64,000 bases of DNA from an uncultured Acetatifactor sp. (GTDB taxonomy: Bacteria; Bacillota; Clostridia; Lachnospirales; Lachnospiraceae), in NCBI GenBank assembly GCA_947627535.1, contig CANQWM010000002.1:1-64000 (forward strand). Direction: 5' to 3'. The notes beneath the pieces are model-generated. The model had not been told where the DNA came from, did no database searches, and saw only the letters and a list, made by a program, of their open reading frames with translations. Below, piece after piece: positions 1 through 8,994 of the stretch. Both the position numbers and the translations under genes were made by a program. The first letter of the stretch is position 1. Each line of letters starts with the position of its first letter.

Positions 1-21
1 AGAAAAATTTGACAAAAAAAT

Positions 22-40
22 ACCGCATTTCTGCGGTTTA
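22..40 (+). terminator. Small hairpin at window start
   Basis: ACCGCA (22-27) pairs with TGCGGT (32-37) around a 4-base loop and is followed by only TTTA. It may be the terminator of a gene lying to the left of the window. The U-tract is poor, so this is a weak call. Confidence 0.3.
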
Positions 41-98
41 TGGAGATTTTATTCAATTACAACTGTCGAAGACCCGTATAAAAAATTTCCTGAAACTG

Positions 99-127
99 TT
101 GACATTTGATGCAATTGGCTTTATACT
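99..127 (+). promoter_or_regulatory. Sigma-A promoter of the rimP-nusA-infB operon
   Basis: TTGACA (99-104, perfect -35), 17-bp spacer, TATACT (122-127). It is the only good promoter seen upstream of the nine-gene operon that begins at 239, and leaves a leader of about 105 nt. Confidence 0.8.
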
Positions 128-154
128 GTGTTTTGTGAATGATGATGTTAAGGT

Positions 155-180
155 AAGAGTGGCTGGTGCCACTCTTTCTT
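155..180 (+). terminator. Leader hairpin of the nusA operon, possible attenuator
   Basis: AAGAGTGGC (155-163) and GCCACTCTT (168-176) form a perfect 9-bp stem with a 4-base loop, followed by an interrupted T-tract (TCTTGAT). It lies between the promoter and rimP. A strong stem with a weak U-tract is the form of a NusA-dependent terminator, and autoregulation of nusA by leader termination is known in Bacillus subtilis. Its use here is inference. Confidence 0.55.
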
Positions 181-238
181 GATGTATGGACGGTAAGCGG
201 CGGACGCAAAAGGAAGCGTGTGCTTCGGGGAGGCGGGA

Positions 239-703
239 ATGTCCAGAAGGGAAGAATACGAAAAACAGACGCAGGAGCTGCTTGCGCCGATTGCGGAAGC
301 CAACGGCGTGTCAGTCTACGATGTGGAATATGTAAAGGAAGGCAGCGATTACTATCTGCGGGCTTACATTGACAAGCCCGGCGGCGTCAGCATTCAGGAC
401 TGCGAGAATGTCAGCAGGGCGCTTTCGGAGGAGCTGGACAGGGTTGACCCTATACCGGATTCCTACATTCTTGAGGTCAGCAGCCCGGGGCTGGGAAGAA
501 TTTTGAAAAAAGACAAACATCTTATGTCAGCCATCGGGCAGGAGGTGGAGCTTAAGCTGTTTAAGCCTGCTGACGGCCGCAGGGAATTTTCGGGCGTGCT
601 GGAGCGTTTTGACGCAGAGAACATCGTTATCCGGGAAGGGGAAGCCGTAAGAAGCTTTTCCCGCAGCGATATCGCGGTGGTCCGGCTGGCGCTGGACTTT
701 TAG
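239..703 (+). CDS. rimP: Ribosome maturation factor RimP
   Basis: 154-residue cytoplasmic protein needed for maturation of the 30S subunit. The N-terminal domain runs from MSRREEYEKQ through the stretch VYDVEYVKEGSDYYLRAYID typical of the family; ISSPGLGR-like residues (EVSSPGLGRIL, about 86-96) and the C-terminal Sm-like barrel follow. ATG 239 is chosen over GTG-region starts upstream because GGGGAGGCGGG precedes it directly. It is first in the operon with nusA, 50 nt ahead of the nusA start, the usual Firmicutes order. Length and order are normal. Confidence 0.95.
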   Translation: MSRREEYEKQTQELLAPIAEANGVSVYDVEYVKEGSDYYLRAYIDKPGGVSIQDCENVSRALSEELDRVDPIPDSYILEVSSPGLGRILKKDKHLMSAIGQEVELKLFKPADGRREFSGVLERFDAENIVIREGEAVRSFSRSDIAVVRLALDF

Positions 704-753
704 AGAAAAATGGATCAACATAAGCAAGGCGGAAGGCCGGAATGGAGGAAATG

Positions 754-1914
754 ATGAACAAGGAATTGATGGAGGCGCTTGATATTCTGGAAAAGGAGAA
801 GGAGATCAGCAAAGAGACTCTCTTTGAGGCCATAGAGAATTCGCTTCTGACCGCGTGCAAAAATCACTTTGGAAAAGCGGACAACGTACATGTGGAGATT
901 GACCGTGAGACCTGTGATTTTCTGGTTTACGCGGAAAAAGAGGTGGTGGAGACCGCGGAGGACGTGGAGGATGGCTGCCTTCAGATTCCCCTGGATGCCG
1001 CGCAGGAAATCTCTTCCCAGGCGAAGGTGGGCGATATGATCCATGTGGAGATCAAATCCAAGGAATTTGGACGAATCGCGACCCAGAATGCAAAAAATGT
1101 GATCCTCCAGAAGATACGCGAGGAAGAGCGGAGCGTTATCTATAACCAGTATTTTGAGAAGGAAAAGGATGTTGTCACCGGCGTTGTGCAGCGCTATGTA
1201 GGCAGAAATATCAGCATTAATCTTGGCAAGGCGGATGCGCTGCTTGGCGAGAGCGAGCAGGTAAAAACGGAAGTGTTCCGGCCTACCGAGCGCATCAAAG
1301 TGTATGTCCTGGAAGTAAAGAATACCCCCAAGGGACCCCGGATCAGCGTGAGCCGGACCCATCCGGAGCTGGTAAAGCGCCTTTTTGAGGCTGAAGTCAC
1401 CGAGATCAAGGACGGAACCGTGGAGATCAAAAGTATTGCCAGGGAGCCGGGCAGCCGGACAAAGATCGCTGTCTGGAGCAACAATCCCAACGTGGACGCG
1501 GTGGGCGCCTGCGTGGGAATGAACGGCGCCAGGGTGAACGCCATCGTGGAGGAACTAAGGGGCGAGAAGATCGATATCGTAAACTGGGATGACAACCCCG
1601 GAAACTTGATTCAGAACGCGCTTTCCCCTGCAAAGATCGTGGCGGTGTTTGCGGATCCCGACGAAAAGACGGCAAAGGTTGTCGTTCCTGATTATCAGCT
1701 GTCTCTTGCAATCGGCAAGGAGGGACAGAACGCCCGGCTTGCCGCAAGGCTTACGGGATACAAGATTGACATTAAATCGGAGACACAGGCCAAGGATGCT
1801 CCCGGATTCCGCTATGAGGATTACATGGACGATTATGAGGAGGACGATTACGACGAAGAGGGCGGATATGAAGAGGAAGGCGGATACGACGAAGAGAGCG
1901 GATACGAGGAGTAA
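754..1914 (+). CDS. nusA: Transcription termination/antitermination factor NusA
   Basis: 386-residue RNA polymerase-associated factor that modulates pausing, termination and antitermination. The N-terminal polymerase-binding domain (about 1-125), an S1 domain (about 130-200) and two KH domains (about 225-345, with the GXXG-like loops VGMNGARVN and [11 protein letters not shown]) are visible. ATG 754 is preferred over 742 and 751 because GGAGGA (744-749) is spaced correctly only for it. The C-terminus is an acidic Tyr/Glu/Asp/Gly tail of about 30 residues with a repeated [12 protein letters not shown] unit, not part of the core fold. A leader hairpin at 155-176 may allow autoregulation. Confidence 0.96.
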   Translation: MNKELMEALDILEKEKEISKETLFEAIENSLLTACKNHFGKADNVHVEIDRETCDFLVYAEKEVVETAEDVEDGCLQIPLDAAQEISSQAKVGDMIHVEIKSKEFGRIATQNAKNVILQKIREEERSVIYNQYFEKEKDVVTGVVQRYVGRNISINLGKADALLGESEQVKTEVFRPTERIKVYVLEVKNTPKGPRISVSRTHPELVKRLFEAEVTEIKDGTVEIKSIAREPGSRTKIAVWSNNPNVDAVGACVGMNGARVNAIVEELRGEKIDIVNWDDNPGNLIQNALSPAKIVAVFADPDEKTAKVVVPDYQLSLAIGKEGQNARLAARLTGYKIDIKSETQAKDAPGFRYEDYMDDYEEDDYDEEGGYEEEGGYDEESGYEE

Positions 1915-1922
1915 GAGGATTT

Positions 1923-2195
1923 ATGGCTAAAAAGGTTCCGCTGCGCCAGTGTGTCGGGTGCGGCGAGATGAAGGCAAAAAAGGAAATGATGAGAATCCTG
2001 AAGACGCCGGAGGATGAAATCTGTCTTGACGTCACAGGCAAAAAGAACGGAAGAGGCGCATATGTTTGTAGGAGCAGTGAGTGCCTGAATCGGGCGAAAA
2101 AGAACAGGGGCCTGGAACGTTCATTTAAAATGAAAATCCCGGATGAGGTGTACGACCATCTGGAGAGGGAGTTTAAAGATCTTGAAGCAGAATAA
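1923..2195 (+). CDS. ylxR: YlxR/RnpM family RNA-binding protein
   Basis: 90-residue protein with the YlxR signature: CVGCGEMKAKKEMMRIL near the N-terminus and GRGAYVCRSSECLNRAKK in the middle. The family sits between nusA and infB throughout Firmicutes; in B. subtilis the homologue is reported to bind the RNase P RNA and modulate RNase P (RnpM). It starts 8 nt after nusA and its 3' end overlaps the ylxQ start by 14 nt, suggesting translational coupling. Confidence 0.93.
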   Translation: MAKKVPLRQCVGCGEMKAKKEMMRILKTPEDEICLDVTGKKNGRGAYVCRSSECLNRAKKNRGLERSFKMKIPDEVYDHLEREFKDLEAE

Positions 2196-2496
2196 GGTTT
2201 ATTCGCTTTTAGGCATTGCTATGAGAGGGCGCAATCTGGTCAGCGGCGAGTTTCAGACCATGGAGGCCATCAAAAAAGGATCCGTCATGCTGGTGATCAT
2301 TGCGGAAGATGCGTCTGACAATACCACAAAGCAGTTTACCGACAAGTGTGCTTACTATAAAATTCCCGTGTTTTGTTACGGGACGAAGGAATTGCTGGGC
2401 AGGGCTGTCGGAAAGGATTTGCGGTCGTCCGTCGGCGTATGCGACGCAGGATTAGCGGATGTGATCGTCAAACAACTAAAAGAGGAAGAAAGGTAA
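2182..2496 (+). CDS. ylxQ: L7Ae-like ribosomal protein YlxQ
   Basis: 104-residue protein of the L7Ae/L30e/Gadd45 kink-turn-binding fold, recognised by [19 protein letters not shown] at the start, [16 protein letters not shown] in the middle and [13 protein letters not shown] towards the end. The ATG at 2143 would add 13 residues read out of frame from ylxR, so TTG 2182 (GGGAG at 2168-2172) is taken as the start, giving [11 protein letters not shown], which matches family N-termini. Overlaps ylxR and precedes infB by 31 nt. Confidence 0.9.
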   Translation: MKQNKVYSLLGIAMRGRNLVSGEFQTMEAIKKGSVMLVIIAEDASDNTTKQFTDKCAYYKIPVFCYGTKELLGRAVGKDLRSSVGVCDAGLADVIVKQLKEEER

Positions 2497-2527
2497 GGAG
2501 CCGCTGACGGCAGAAATGGAGGAAGGC

Positions 2528-5500
2528 ATGGCGAAAATAAAGGTACATGAACTCGCTAAGGAGCTTGATAAGCAAAGCAAGGATATCCTGAGCTTTTTGC
2601 AGGAGAAGGGCATTGAGGCCAAGGTGGCGCAAAGCTCCGTGGACGAGGAAGCGGCCCAGCTGGTGCGGAAGCATTTCGGGAAAGGCGAAAAGCAGCAGGA
2701 ATCGGGGCAGAAATCTGAGGAGACCCCTGCGGAAAGGACGGATATGACGGTGGAAGCTTCATCGGCAAGGGCCGGTTCCGGACACGGAAGCACCCCGGAA
2801 AAGGATGCTTCGAAGCAGGAGACTTCAAAACAGGAAGCGCCGAAACAGGAGACTCAAAAGCAGGAGCCCCAGAAACCGGATGCTGTGAAAAAGGAAACGC
2901 CCCGGCAGCAGAGCCAGACGTCCTCTTCAGACAGCGGACAGCCCAAAAAGAAAAAGAGTAATATTATTTTTGTGAGCAATCCTCAGAACTCCAAAATGTC
3001 AGGCCAGCGTTCCAACGGCGCAAGGCCCCAGGGGGGACCGGGCAGGGGCGGAAACGGCGGCTATAACGACCGTGACCGCAGATCTCAGGGACCTGTGCGT
3101 CCGATCAAACCTCTGACGCCTCCTTCTCCCACGCCAAGCGTACAGATGGTATCCTCCCGGCCGGCGCCCAGACCGAAGGCAAAGCCGGAGCAGCCTGTGG
3201 TGAACGAGGAAAACAAAGTACAACAGCAGGAACAGCAGGCGCAGCGCCCGCAGAACCTGCAGGGCGCAGGCATGACCCAGGAGAGGGCTCCCCGGGAGGG
3301 AAGACCTCAGGAGGGCCGCGGCCGTGACGGACGCGGAAACGGCGGATACCAGGGGACCAGACCGGAACGCGGCCAGTTCCAGGGAAGAGGAGGCAGCGGA
3401 AATGGAAGACCCCAGGGCGAGAGATCGGGCAGCGGATTTCAGAGAGGCGGCCGTCCGGGTGCGGAAGGCGCTTCGTCTGATCGGCGCGGTCAGGGCTCTG
3501 GCATGGGCGGCGGCCGTGGTTTCGGCGGCGGCCAGCGCGACGGCAGAGGCAATGCGGGACAGGGTGCCGGATACAGAGATAACAGACCGGGCAAAGGCTT
3601 CGCTGGAGAGGGCCCGGGAAAAGATACGGAAAAACGCCGCGAGGATGAAAAGAGACGCGCAAGCAATCAGGAGCGAGATAAGAGATCCAGGAAGGATCAT
3701 ATTTATGAAGAAGACGAGGCTGCAAAGAACCGCCCCGGCCGTTTTATCAAACCTGAAAAGAAAAAAGAGGAAGCAGCGGAAGAGGTGATCAAGGTGATCA
3801 CGCTGCCGGAGACCATTACCATCAAGGATCTGGCAGATAAAATGAAGATCCAGCCCTCCGTGATTGTCAAGAAGCTTTTCCTGGAGGGAAAGGTAGTGAC
3901 CGTGAACCAGGAGATCTCCTATGAGGATGCGGAGAATATTGCCATGGAGTATGAGATTCTCTGCGAGAAAGAGGTCAAGGTCGACGTCATAGAAGAGCTT
4001 CTGAAGGAAGAAGAGGAAGACGTAAGCGCTATGGTGGAGAGACCGCCCGTGATCTGTGTCATGGGTCATGTGGACCACGGTAAGACTTCCCTGCTGGATG
4101 CTATCCGGAAGACAAATGTCATTGACAAGGAGGCCGGAGGAATCACACAGCACATAGGCGCATATACGGTAACTGTCGGCGAGAGGACAATCACCTTCCT
4201 GGATACGCCGGGACACGAGGCGTTTACCGCTATGCGTATGAGAGGGGCAAACTCTACGGACATTGCCATCCTCGTGGTCGCAGCGGACGACGGTGTGATG
4301 CCCCAGACCATAGAGGCCATCAACCACGCGAAGGCCGCCGGCATTGAGATTGTGGTGGCGGTGAATAAGATAGACAAACCATCCGCGAACATTGACCGTG
4401 TAAAACAGGAGCTGACGGAATATGAGCTCATTGCGACGGACTGGGGCGGCAGCACCGAGTTTGTCCCTGTGTCCGCGAAGACCGGAGAAGGCATAGAAAC
4501 GCTTTTGGAGACCATTCTGCTGACGGCGGATATCATGGAGCTGAAGGCAAATCCCGGACGCCGGGCGAGAGGTCTTGTGATTGAGGCGGAGCTCGACAAG
4601 GGACGGGGCCCTGTTGCCACCGTGCTGGTTCAGAAGGGAACGCTGCACGTGGGAGACTTTATCTCCGCAGGCGCATGCCACGGCAAGGTCCGCGCCATGA
4701 TCGACGACAAGGGAAGAAAGGTGAAGGAGGCGGGACCCTCTACACCTGTGGAAATTCTGGGCCTGAACGATGTGCCGGGCGCCGGGGAAGTGTTCCTCGC
4801 CCATGAGAACGATAAGACGGCCAAATCCTATGCGGATACTTACCTCGCCCAGAATAAGGAAAGAAAGCTGGAGGAGACCCGCTCCAGAATGTCGCTGGAC
4901 GATCTTTTCTCCCAGATCCGGGAAGGCAATCTGAAGGAGCTGAACCTGATCGTGAAGGCGGATGTACAGGGCAGCGTGGAGGCGGTGAAGCAGTCGCTTC
5001 TGAAGCTGTCCAACGAGGAGATCATCGTAAAATGTATCCATGGCGGCGTCGGCGCTATCAACGAGTCGGATGTGACGCTGGCCAGCGCTTCCAACGCTAT
5101 TATCATCGGATTTAATGTGCGTCCGGATGCCACTGCGAAGAGTACCGCAGAGCGTGAGGGTGTGGATATCAGACTTTACAAGGTGATCTATCAGGCCATC
5201 GAGGATATCGAGGCCGCAATGAAGGGCATGCTGGATCCTGTCTTTGAGGAGAAGGTGATCGGTCATGCTGAGGTGAGACAGATCTTCCGGGCTTCCCAGA
5301 TCGGAAATATTGCGGGTTCCTATGTGACGGACGGCGTGTTCCAGAGAGGCTGCAAGATCAGGATTTCCCGTGACGGCGAACAGATCTATGAGGGTGCGCT
5401 TGCTTCCCTGAAACGGTTCAAGGACGATGTGAAGGAAGTGAAGGAAGGATTTGAGTGCGGCCTTGTCTTTGAAGGATTTGACCAGATTCAGGAACTGGAT

Positions 5501-5539
5501 GTGGTGGAGGCATATGTCATGGAGGAAGTGCCCCGGTAG
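2528..5539 (+). CDS. infB: Translation initiation factor IF-2
   Basis: 1003-residue GTPase that brings initiator fMet-tRNA to the 30S subunit. A first IF2_N helix bundle is at 1-50 ([13 protein letters not shown]) and a second at about 425-475. Between them is a roughly 350-residue low-complexity segment, first Gln/Lys/Pro-rich, then Gly/Arg-rich with many RGG-like units. The G domain begins near 505 with GHVDHGKT (513-520), then DTPGHEAF and NKID; domains II, III and IV follow. ATG 2528 is used because GGAGGAAGG (2518-2526) fits it and overlaps the alternative ATG 2516. The factor is longer than many bacterial IF-2 proteins because of the insert. Confidence 0.97.
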   Translation: MAKIKVHELAKELDKQSKDILSFLQEKGIEAKVAQSSVDEEAAQLVRKHFGKGEKQQESGQKSEETPAERTDMTVEASSARAGSGHGSTPEKDASKQETSKQEAPKQETQKQEPQKPDAVKKETPRQQSQTSSSDSGQPKKKKSNIIFVSNPQNSKMSGQRSNGARPQGGPGRGGNGGYNDRDRRSQGPVRPIKPLTPPSPTPSVQMVSSRPAPRPKAKPEQPVVNEENKVQQQEQQAQRPQNLQGAGMTQERAPREGRPQEGRGRDGRGNGGYQGTRPERGQFQGRGGSGNGRPQGERSGSGFQRGGRPGAEGASSDRRGQGSGMGGGRGFGGGQRDGRGNAGQGAGYRDNRPGKGFAGEGPGKDTEKRREDEKRRASNQERDKRSRKDHIYEEDEAAKNRPGRFIKPEKKKEEAAEEVIKVITLPETITIKDLADKMKIQPSVIVKKLFLEGKVVTVNQEISYEDAENIAMEYEILCEKEVKVDVIEELLKEEEEDVSAMVERPPVICVMGHVDHGKTSLLDAIRKTNVIDKEAGGITQHIGAYTVTVGERTITFLDTPGHEAFTAMRMRGANSTDIAILVVAADDGVMPQTIEAINHAKAAGIEIVVAVNKIDKPSANIDRVKQELTEYELIATDWGGSTEFVPVSAKTGEGIETLLETILLTADIMELKANPGRRARGLVIEAELDKGRGPVATVLVQKGTLHVGDFISAGACHGKVRAMIDDKGRKVKEAGPSTPVEILGLNDVPGAGEVFLAHENDKTAKSYADTYLAQNKERKLEETRSRMSLDDLFSQIREGNLKELNLIVKADVQGSVEAVKQSLLKLSNEEIIVKCIHGGVGAINESDVTLASASNAIIIGFNVRPDATAKSTAEREGVDIRLYKVIYQAIEDIEAAMKGMLDPVFEEKVIGHAEVRQIFRASQIGNIAGSYVTDGVFQRGCKIRISRDGEQIYEGALASLKRFKDDVKEVKEGFECGLVFEGFDQIQELDVVEAYVMEEVPR

Positions 5540-5618
5540 GGAGCGGAATGCGCCGAAGCCCCCGAAAATGGGGCATAGGGAATAGAAGCCCAAAAAGAAG
5601 CAGGACGGGAATGGAGCA

Positions 5619-6014
5619 ATGAGAAAAAACAGTGTGAAAAATACCCGTATCAACGGAGAAGTCCGGCGTGTGCTTGCGGAGATCATACGAGGCGAAATCA
5701 AGGATCCAAGGATCAGTCCCTGGACCAGCGTTGTGGACGTGGAGGTGGCGCCGGACCTGAAGAGCTGTAAGGTCCGGATCAGCGTTCTGGGAGATGAGGA
5801 AGCCAGAAAAAATACGCTGGACGGTCTGCAAAGCGCCGAGGGCTTTATCCGGAGGAAGCTGGCCGCAACGGTGAATCTCAGAAATACGCCGGAGCTTTCC
5901 TTTGTGATGGATCAATCCATTGAGTACGGGGTCAACATGTCAAGAAAGATTGATGAAGTCATGGCCCGGGACAATGAGGCAATCCGGAACAGAGAGAAAA
6001 GCACCGGGGAATAA
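5619..6014 (+). CDS. rbfA: 30S ribosome-binding factor RbfA
   Basis: 131-residue KH-like fold protein that binds immature 30S subunits and helps 16S rRNA 5'-end processing. MRKNSVKNTRINGEVRRVLAEII and the stretch IKDPRISPWTSVVDVEVAPDL are family hallmarks. The 79-nt spacer after infB holds a small GCCCC/GGGGC hairpin (5558-5574) without a T-tract, so read-through is expected. The start follows a GGGAATGGAGC stretch. Order infB-rbfA-nrnA-truB is conserved in Firmicutes. Confidence 0.94.
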   Translation: MRKNSVKNTRINGEVRRVLAEIIRGEIKDPRISPWTSVVDVEVAPDLKSCKVRISVLGDEEARKNTLDGLQSAEGFIRRKLAATVNLRNTPELSFVMDQSIEYGVNMSRKIDEVMARDNEAIRNREKSTGE

Positions 6015-6036
6015 GCGCCGAAGGGGATGAAGATTT

Positions 6037-7014
6037 ATGATGGATTTGCTGGAAGAGTGCAGGGGGGCGGAGAGAATCGGAATCAGCGGCCACATAAGAC
6101 CTGACGGGGATTGTGTGGGAGCTGTTCTCGCGCTGAAAATGTATCTCCAGAAGTGCTTGCCGAAGGCTTTGGTGAAGGCATTTCTCGAGGAGCCTGCCGA
6201 TATTTTCCGGGAGATAAAGGGCTTTGAGGAAATTGTTACGGACTTTCCGGAGGAAGAGCCCTTTGACGTCTTTTTCGCGTTGGACACGGACGCCGGGCGC
6301 ATGGGCGGCGCGGAAAAATATTTTCGCGCGGCGGCGAAAACCGTCAATATTGACCACCATCTGAGACAGACCGGCAGCGGGGATGTCAACCACCTTGACC
6401 CTGCGGTGGGATCGACCTGCGAGCTGCTCTATGACCTGATCGGGGAAGACGGACTGGACCGCGACATTGCCAAGGCCCTGTATATCGGCATCATCCATGA
6501 TACAGGGGTCTTTCAGTATTCCTGCACCACGCCTGCGACCATGGAGAAGGGGGCGAAGCTGATCGGTTACGGCTTCGATTTTCCGCGGCTGATTCAGGAG
6601 ACCTTTTTTCAGAAGACCTACCTGCAGGCCCAGATCATGGGCCGTGCGCTGATGGAAAGCATCCGCTTCCTTGACGGGCGCTGTATTGTCAGTGCGCTTG
6701 ACAGAAAAATTCTGGATTTTTATCATGCGGCGCCCAAGGATCTGGAGGGAATCGTAAACCAGCTCCGCAATATCAAAGGTGTGGAATGCGCCATATTCAT
6801 GTATCAGACCGGCGTTATGGAGTACAAGGTCAGTCTGAGAACCAGCGAAAGGGTAAACGCGGCGCAGGTGGCGGCGATCTTCGGCGGGGGCGGACATGCC
6901 AGAGCGGCAGGATGTACCATGGAGGGAACTTTTCATGACTGTATCAACAATCTTGCGCGGCCCATCGAAGAACAGCTGAACGCGGCGCGGGACCGGGCGC
7001 GGAGGGACGAATGA
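6037..7014 (+). CDS. nrnA: DHH/DHHA1 nanoRNase / pAp phosphatase NrnA
   Basis: 325-residue bifunctional phosphoesterase that degrades 2-5-mer RNA and dephosphorylates 3'-phosphoadenosine 5'-phosphate. The metal-binding DHH motifs are visible: GHIRPDGDCVG near residue 20, DTDAGRMG near 90 and NIDHHLRQTG (about 105-114). The C-terminal DHHA1 substrate-binding domain ends in FGGGGHARAAGC. Either ATG 6037 or the adjacent ATG 6040 could be the start. Its stop overlaps the truB start in an ATGA, indicating coupling. Confidence 0.93.
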   Translation: MMDLLEECRGAERIGISGHIRPDGDCVGAVLALKMYLQKCLPKALVKAFLEEPADIFREIKGFEEIVTDFPEEEPFDVFFALDTDAGRMGGAEKYFRAAAKTVNIDHHLRQTGSGDVNHLDPAVGSTCELLYDLIGEDGLDRDIAKALYIGIIHDTGVFQYSCTTPATMEKGAKLIGYGFDFPRLIQETFFQKTYLQAQIMGRALMESIRFLDGRCIVSALDRKILDFYHAAPKDLEGIVNQLRNIKGVECAIFMYQTGVMEYKVSLRTSERVNAAQVAAIFGGGGHARAAGCTMEGTFHDCINNLARPIEEQLNAARDRARRDE

Positions 7015-7907
7015 CCAACGGAATTGTGATTGTAGATAAAGACGCCGGTTATACCTCCCATGACGTTGTGGCAAAACTGCGGGGGATTTTCGGCCAGAGA
7101 AAGATCGGCCATACGGGAACGCTGGATCCGGAAGCAACCGGCGTACTTCCCGTCTGCCTTGGAAGCGCAACGAAGCTCTGCGGCATACTCACGGACAGGG
7201 ATAAGGAGTATGTGGCAGAGCTTTTACTGGGCGTGGAGACAGATACCCAGGATATCACGGGACGGGTTCTGGCCGAAAGAGAAGTGATGGCGCCGGAAAC
7301 GGAGATTCGAAGGGTCTGTGAAAGCTTTGTTGGCTCTTACGACCAGGTTCCGCCCATGTATTCCGCCCTGAAGGTGAACGGAAAAAAGCTTTATGAGCTG
7401 GCCAGGGAGGGAAAAGAGGTGGAGCGCCGTCCCCGCACCGTCACGATCCGGGAGCTGGAGATACTGGAATGCCGTCTTCCTATAGTGAAGATCCGGGTGC
7501 TCTGTACGAAGGGAACCTATATCAGGACGCTCTGCGCCGATATCGGGGAAAGGCTGTTGTGCGGCGGCACCATGAAAAGCCTTCGCCGCACGAGAGCGGG
7601 CAGATTCGGTCTGGAGGAGGCGGATACGCTGGATGGCCTGCAGCGCAGGAAAGAGGACGGCACACTCTTGGAGGTGGTTAAACCGGTGGACAGCGTTTTT
7701 GAAGACTGCCCGCTGCTTCATGTGTCCCTGGAGAGCGCTGCGCTTTTGGAAAACGGCAATCCCATCGCGCCCGGGGCGACCGCGGAAAAGGTATGGTACG
7801 AGCCGGGAAGATGGGTGAGGTTTTACAGAACGGACGATAGTTTTGCGGGCCTTTACGCCTATGATGGGGAAAAGAGAACATACATGCCCGTAAAGATGTT
7901 TTTATGA
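7011..7907 (+). CDS. truB: tRNA pseudouridine(55) synthase TruB
   Basis: 298-residue enzyme that isomerises U55 in the T-loop of tRNAs. The catalytic motif GHTGTLDPEATGVLPV carries the nucleophilic Asp near residue 39; KEYVAELLLGVETDTQD, VPPMYSALKVNGKKLYELAR and CTKGTYIRTLCADIGE are further TruB blocks. The C-terminal PUA-like region is present. Overlaps nrnA by 4 nt and is followed 9 nt later by ribF, the usual Firmicutes arrangement. Confidence 0.96.
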   Translation: MTNGIVIVDKDAGYTSHDVVAKLRGIFGQRKIGHTGTLDPEATGVLPVCLGSATKLCGILTDRDKEYVAELLLGVETDTQDITGRVLAEREVMAPETEIRRVCESFVGSYDQVPPMYSALKVNGKKLYELAREGKEVERRPRTVTIRELEILECRLPIVKIRVLCTKGTYIRTLCADIGERLLCGGTMKSLRRTRAGRFGLEEADTLDGLQRRKEDGTLLEVVKPVDSVFEDCPLLHVSLESAALLENGNPIAPGATAEKVWYEPGRWVRFYRTDDSFAGLYAYDGEKRTYMPVKMFL

Positions 7908-7916
7908 CAGAAAAGA

Positions 7917-8855
7917 GTGGTGCATTTGGAGATCATAGCTGGTACGACGGATTTTTATCTGGAGAAGGAAACGGCTGCCGCCATCGGTAAATTTGACGGG
8001 CTGCATATCGGCCACAGAAGGCTTCTGGACGAGATACTGGCCCGCAGGAGGGACGGATTGGCGGCCTGTGTGTTTACCTTTGATCCGGCCCCGGCAGTGC
8101 TGTTCGGGACGTCGGACGGCATGGAGCTTACGACCCGGCAGGAAAAGCAGCTGATCCTGGAGCGGATGGGTGTGGATATCCTGATCGAATTTCCGCTGAC
8201 TGTGGAGACGGCGGCCATGCCGCCGGAGGTTTTTGCGTCCCAGGTGCTGGGGGAGCGGATGCAGGTCCGGTATCTTGCCGCCGGGAACGATCTTTCCTTC
8301 GGACAGGGAGGAAAGGGGGACGCGGCTCTGCTTGAAAAGCTGGCGCCGGAGCTTGGGTTTTCGGTAAATATTGTCGAAAAGGTATGCGTGGAGGGAAGCC
8401 AGGTCAGTTCCACCCGGGTCAGGGAACAGGTGGAGGCGGGAGAGATGGAGCTGGCGGAGCGGCTTCTCGGGATGCCGTACCTGCTTGCAGGCAGGGTGAC
8501 TGTGGGAAATAAGATCGGAAGAACGCTGGGATTTCCCACTCTGAACATCCTTCCGGGACCAACAAAGCTGCTGCCGCCGAGAGGGGTCTATTATTCAAAA
8601 GTCCGATGCAGGGGAAAGATGTACCCTGCGGTCACCAATGTGGGATACAAGCCCACTGTTGCCGCGGACAAGGTTATGGGGGTGGAATCCTACCTCTACA
8701 ATTTTGATCAGGAGGTCTACGGCGAGCAGGTGGAGGTGAGCTTTTTAAAATTCCGAAGACCGGAGCGCAGATTTGACAGCCTGGAGGAACTGAAGGCGCA
8801 GCTGAAGGAGGACATTACCGCGGGCGCCGTTTTTCATTCCCAGGCGTTTTTGTGA
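7917..8855 (+). CDS. ribF: Bifunctional riboflavin kinase/FAD synthetase RibF
   Basis: About 312 residues. The N-terminal nucleotidyltransferase domain (about 1-180, with AAAIGKFDGLHIGHRRLL and a VSSTRVREQVEAG motif) makes FAD; the C-terminal flavokinase domain (about 185-312, GRVTVGNKIGRTLGFPTLNI and a GVYYSKVRCRGKMYPAVTN stretch) makes FMN. Starts GTG 7917, GTG 7920 or TTG 7926 are possible; no ATG lies near, so the first is a provisional choice. Last gene of the operon; no FMN riboswitch precedes it. Confidence 0.93.
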   Translation: MVHLEIIAGTTDFYLEKETAAAIGKFDGLHIGHRRLLDEILARRRDGLAACVFTFDPAPAVLFGTSDGMELTTRQEKQLILERMGVDILIEFPLTVETAAMPPEVFASQVLGERMQVRYLAAGNDLSFGQGGKGDAALLEKLAPELGFSVNIVEKVCVEGSQVSSTRVREQVEAGEMELAERLLGMPYLLAGRVTVGNKIGRTLGFPTLNILPGPTKLLPPRGVYYSKVRCRGKMYPAVTNVGYKPTVAADKVMGVESYLYNFDQEVYGEQVEVSFLKFRRPERRFDSLEELKAQLKEDITAGAVFHSQAFL

Positions 8856-8876
8856 TGTTTTAGATTCGGATATTTG

Positions 8877-8904
8877 TTAAAGAAATCTTAAACGATTCTT
8901 AATG
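8877..8904 (+). promoter_or_regulatory. Three hexamers phased at 11 bp (response-regulator box)
   Basis: TTAAAG (8877), TTAAAC (8888) and TTAATG (8899) start exactly 11 bp apart with 5-bp spacers. Direct hexamer repeats in 11-bp phase are the typical site of OmpR/PhoB-family response regulators such as PhoP. The array ends 19 bp before the -35 of the lipoprotein gene at 8995. Similar arrays precede the lipoprotein genes at 25724 and 32902. Confidence 0.55.
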
Positions 8905-8923
8905 GGTTTTTGGCCGGAGAATA

Positions 8924-8953
8924 TTGATATATCAGGAGGGCAGATATTATACT
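8924..8953 (+). promoter_or_regulatory. Probable promoter of the lipoprotein gene at 8995
   Basis: TTGATA (8924-8929), 18-bp spacer, TATACT (8948-8953), 42 bp before the ATG. It lies just downstream of the phased hexamers at 8877-8904, a suitable place for activation. Confidence 0.5.
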
Positions 8954-8994
8954 ATTTTTATGAATATGGGAACCTTTGACGGGGGAAAAGAGCG

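Noticed and set aside
2999-5701. 900-residue open frame on the minus strand across infB
   Set aside because: Shadow of the GC-rich infB gene; composition shows no family motif and no ribosome binding site.
7880-7920. FMN riboswitch before ribF
   Set aside because: Only 9 nt separate truB and ribF; no RFN element is possible.
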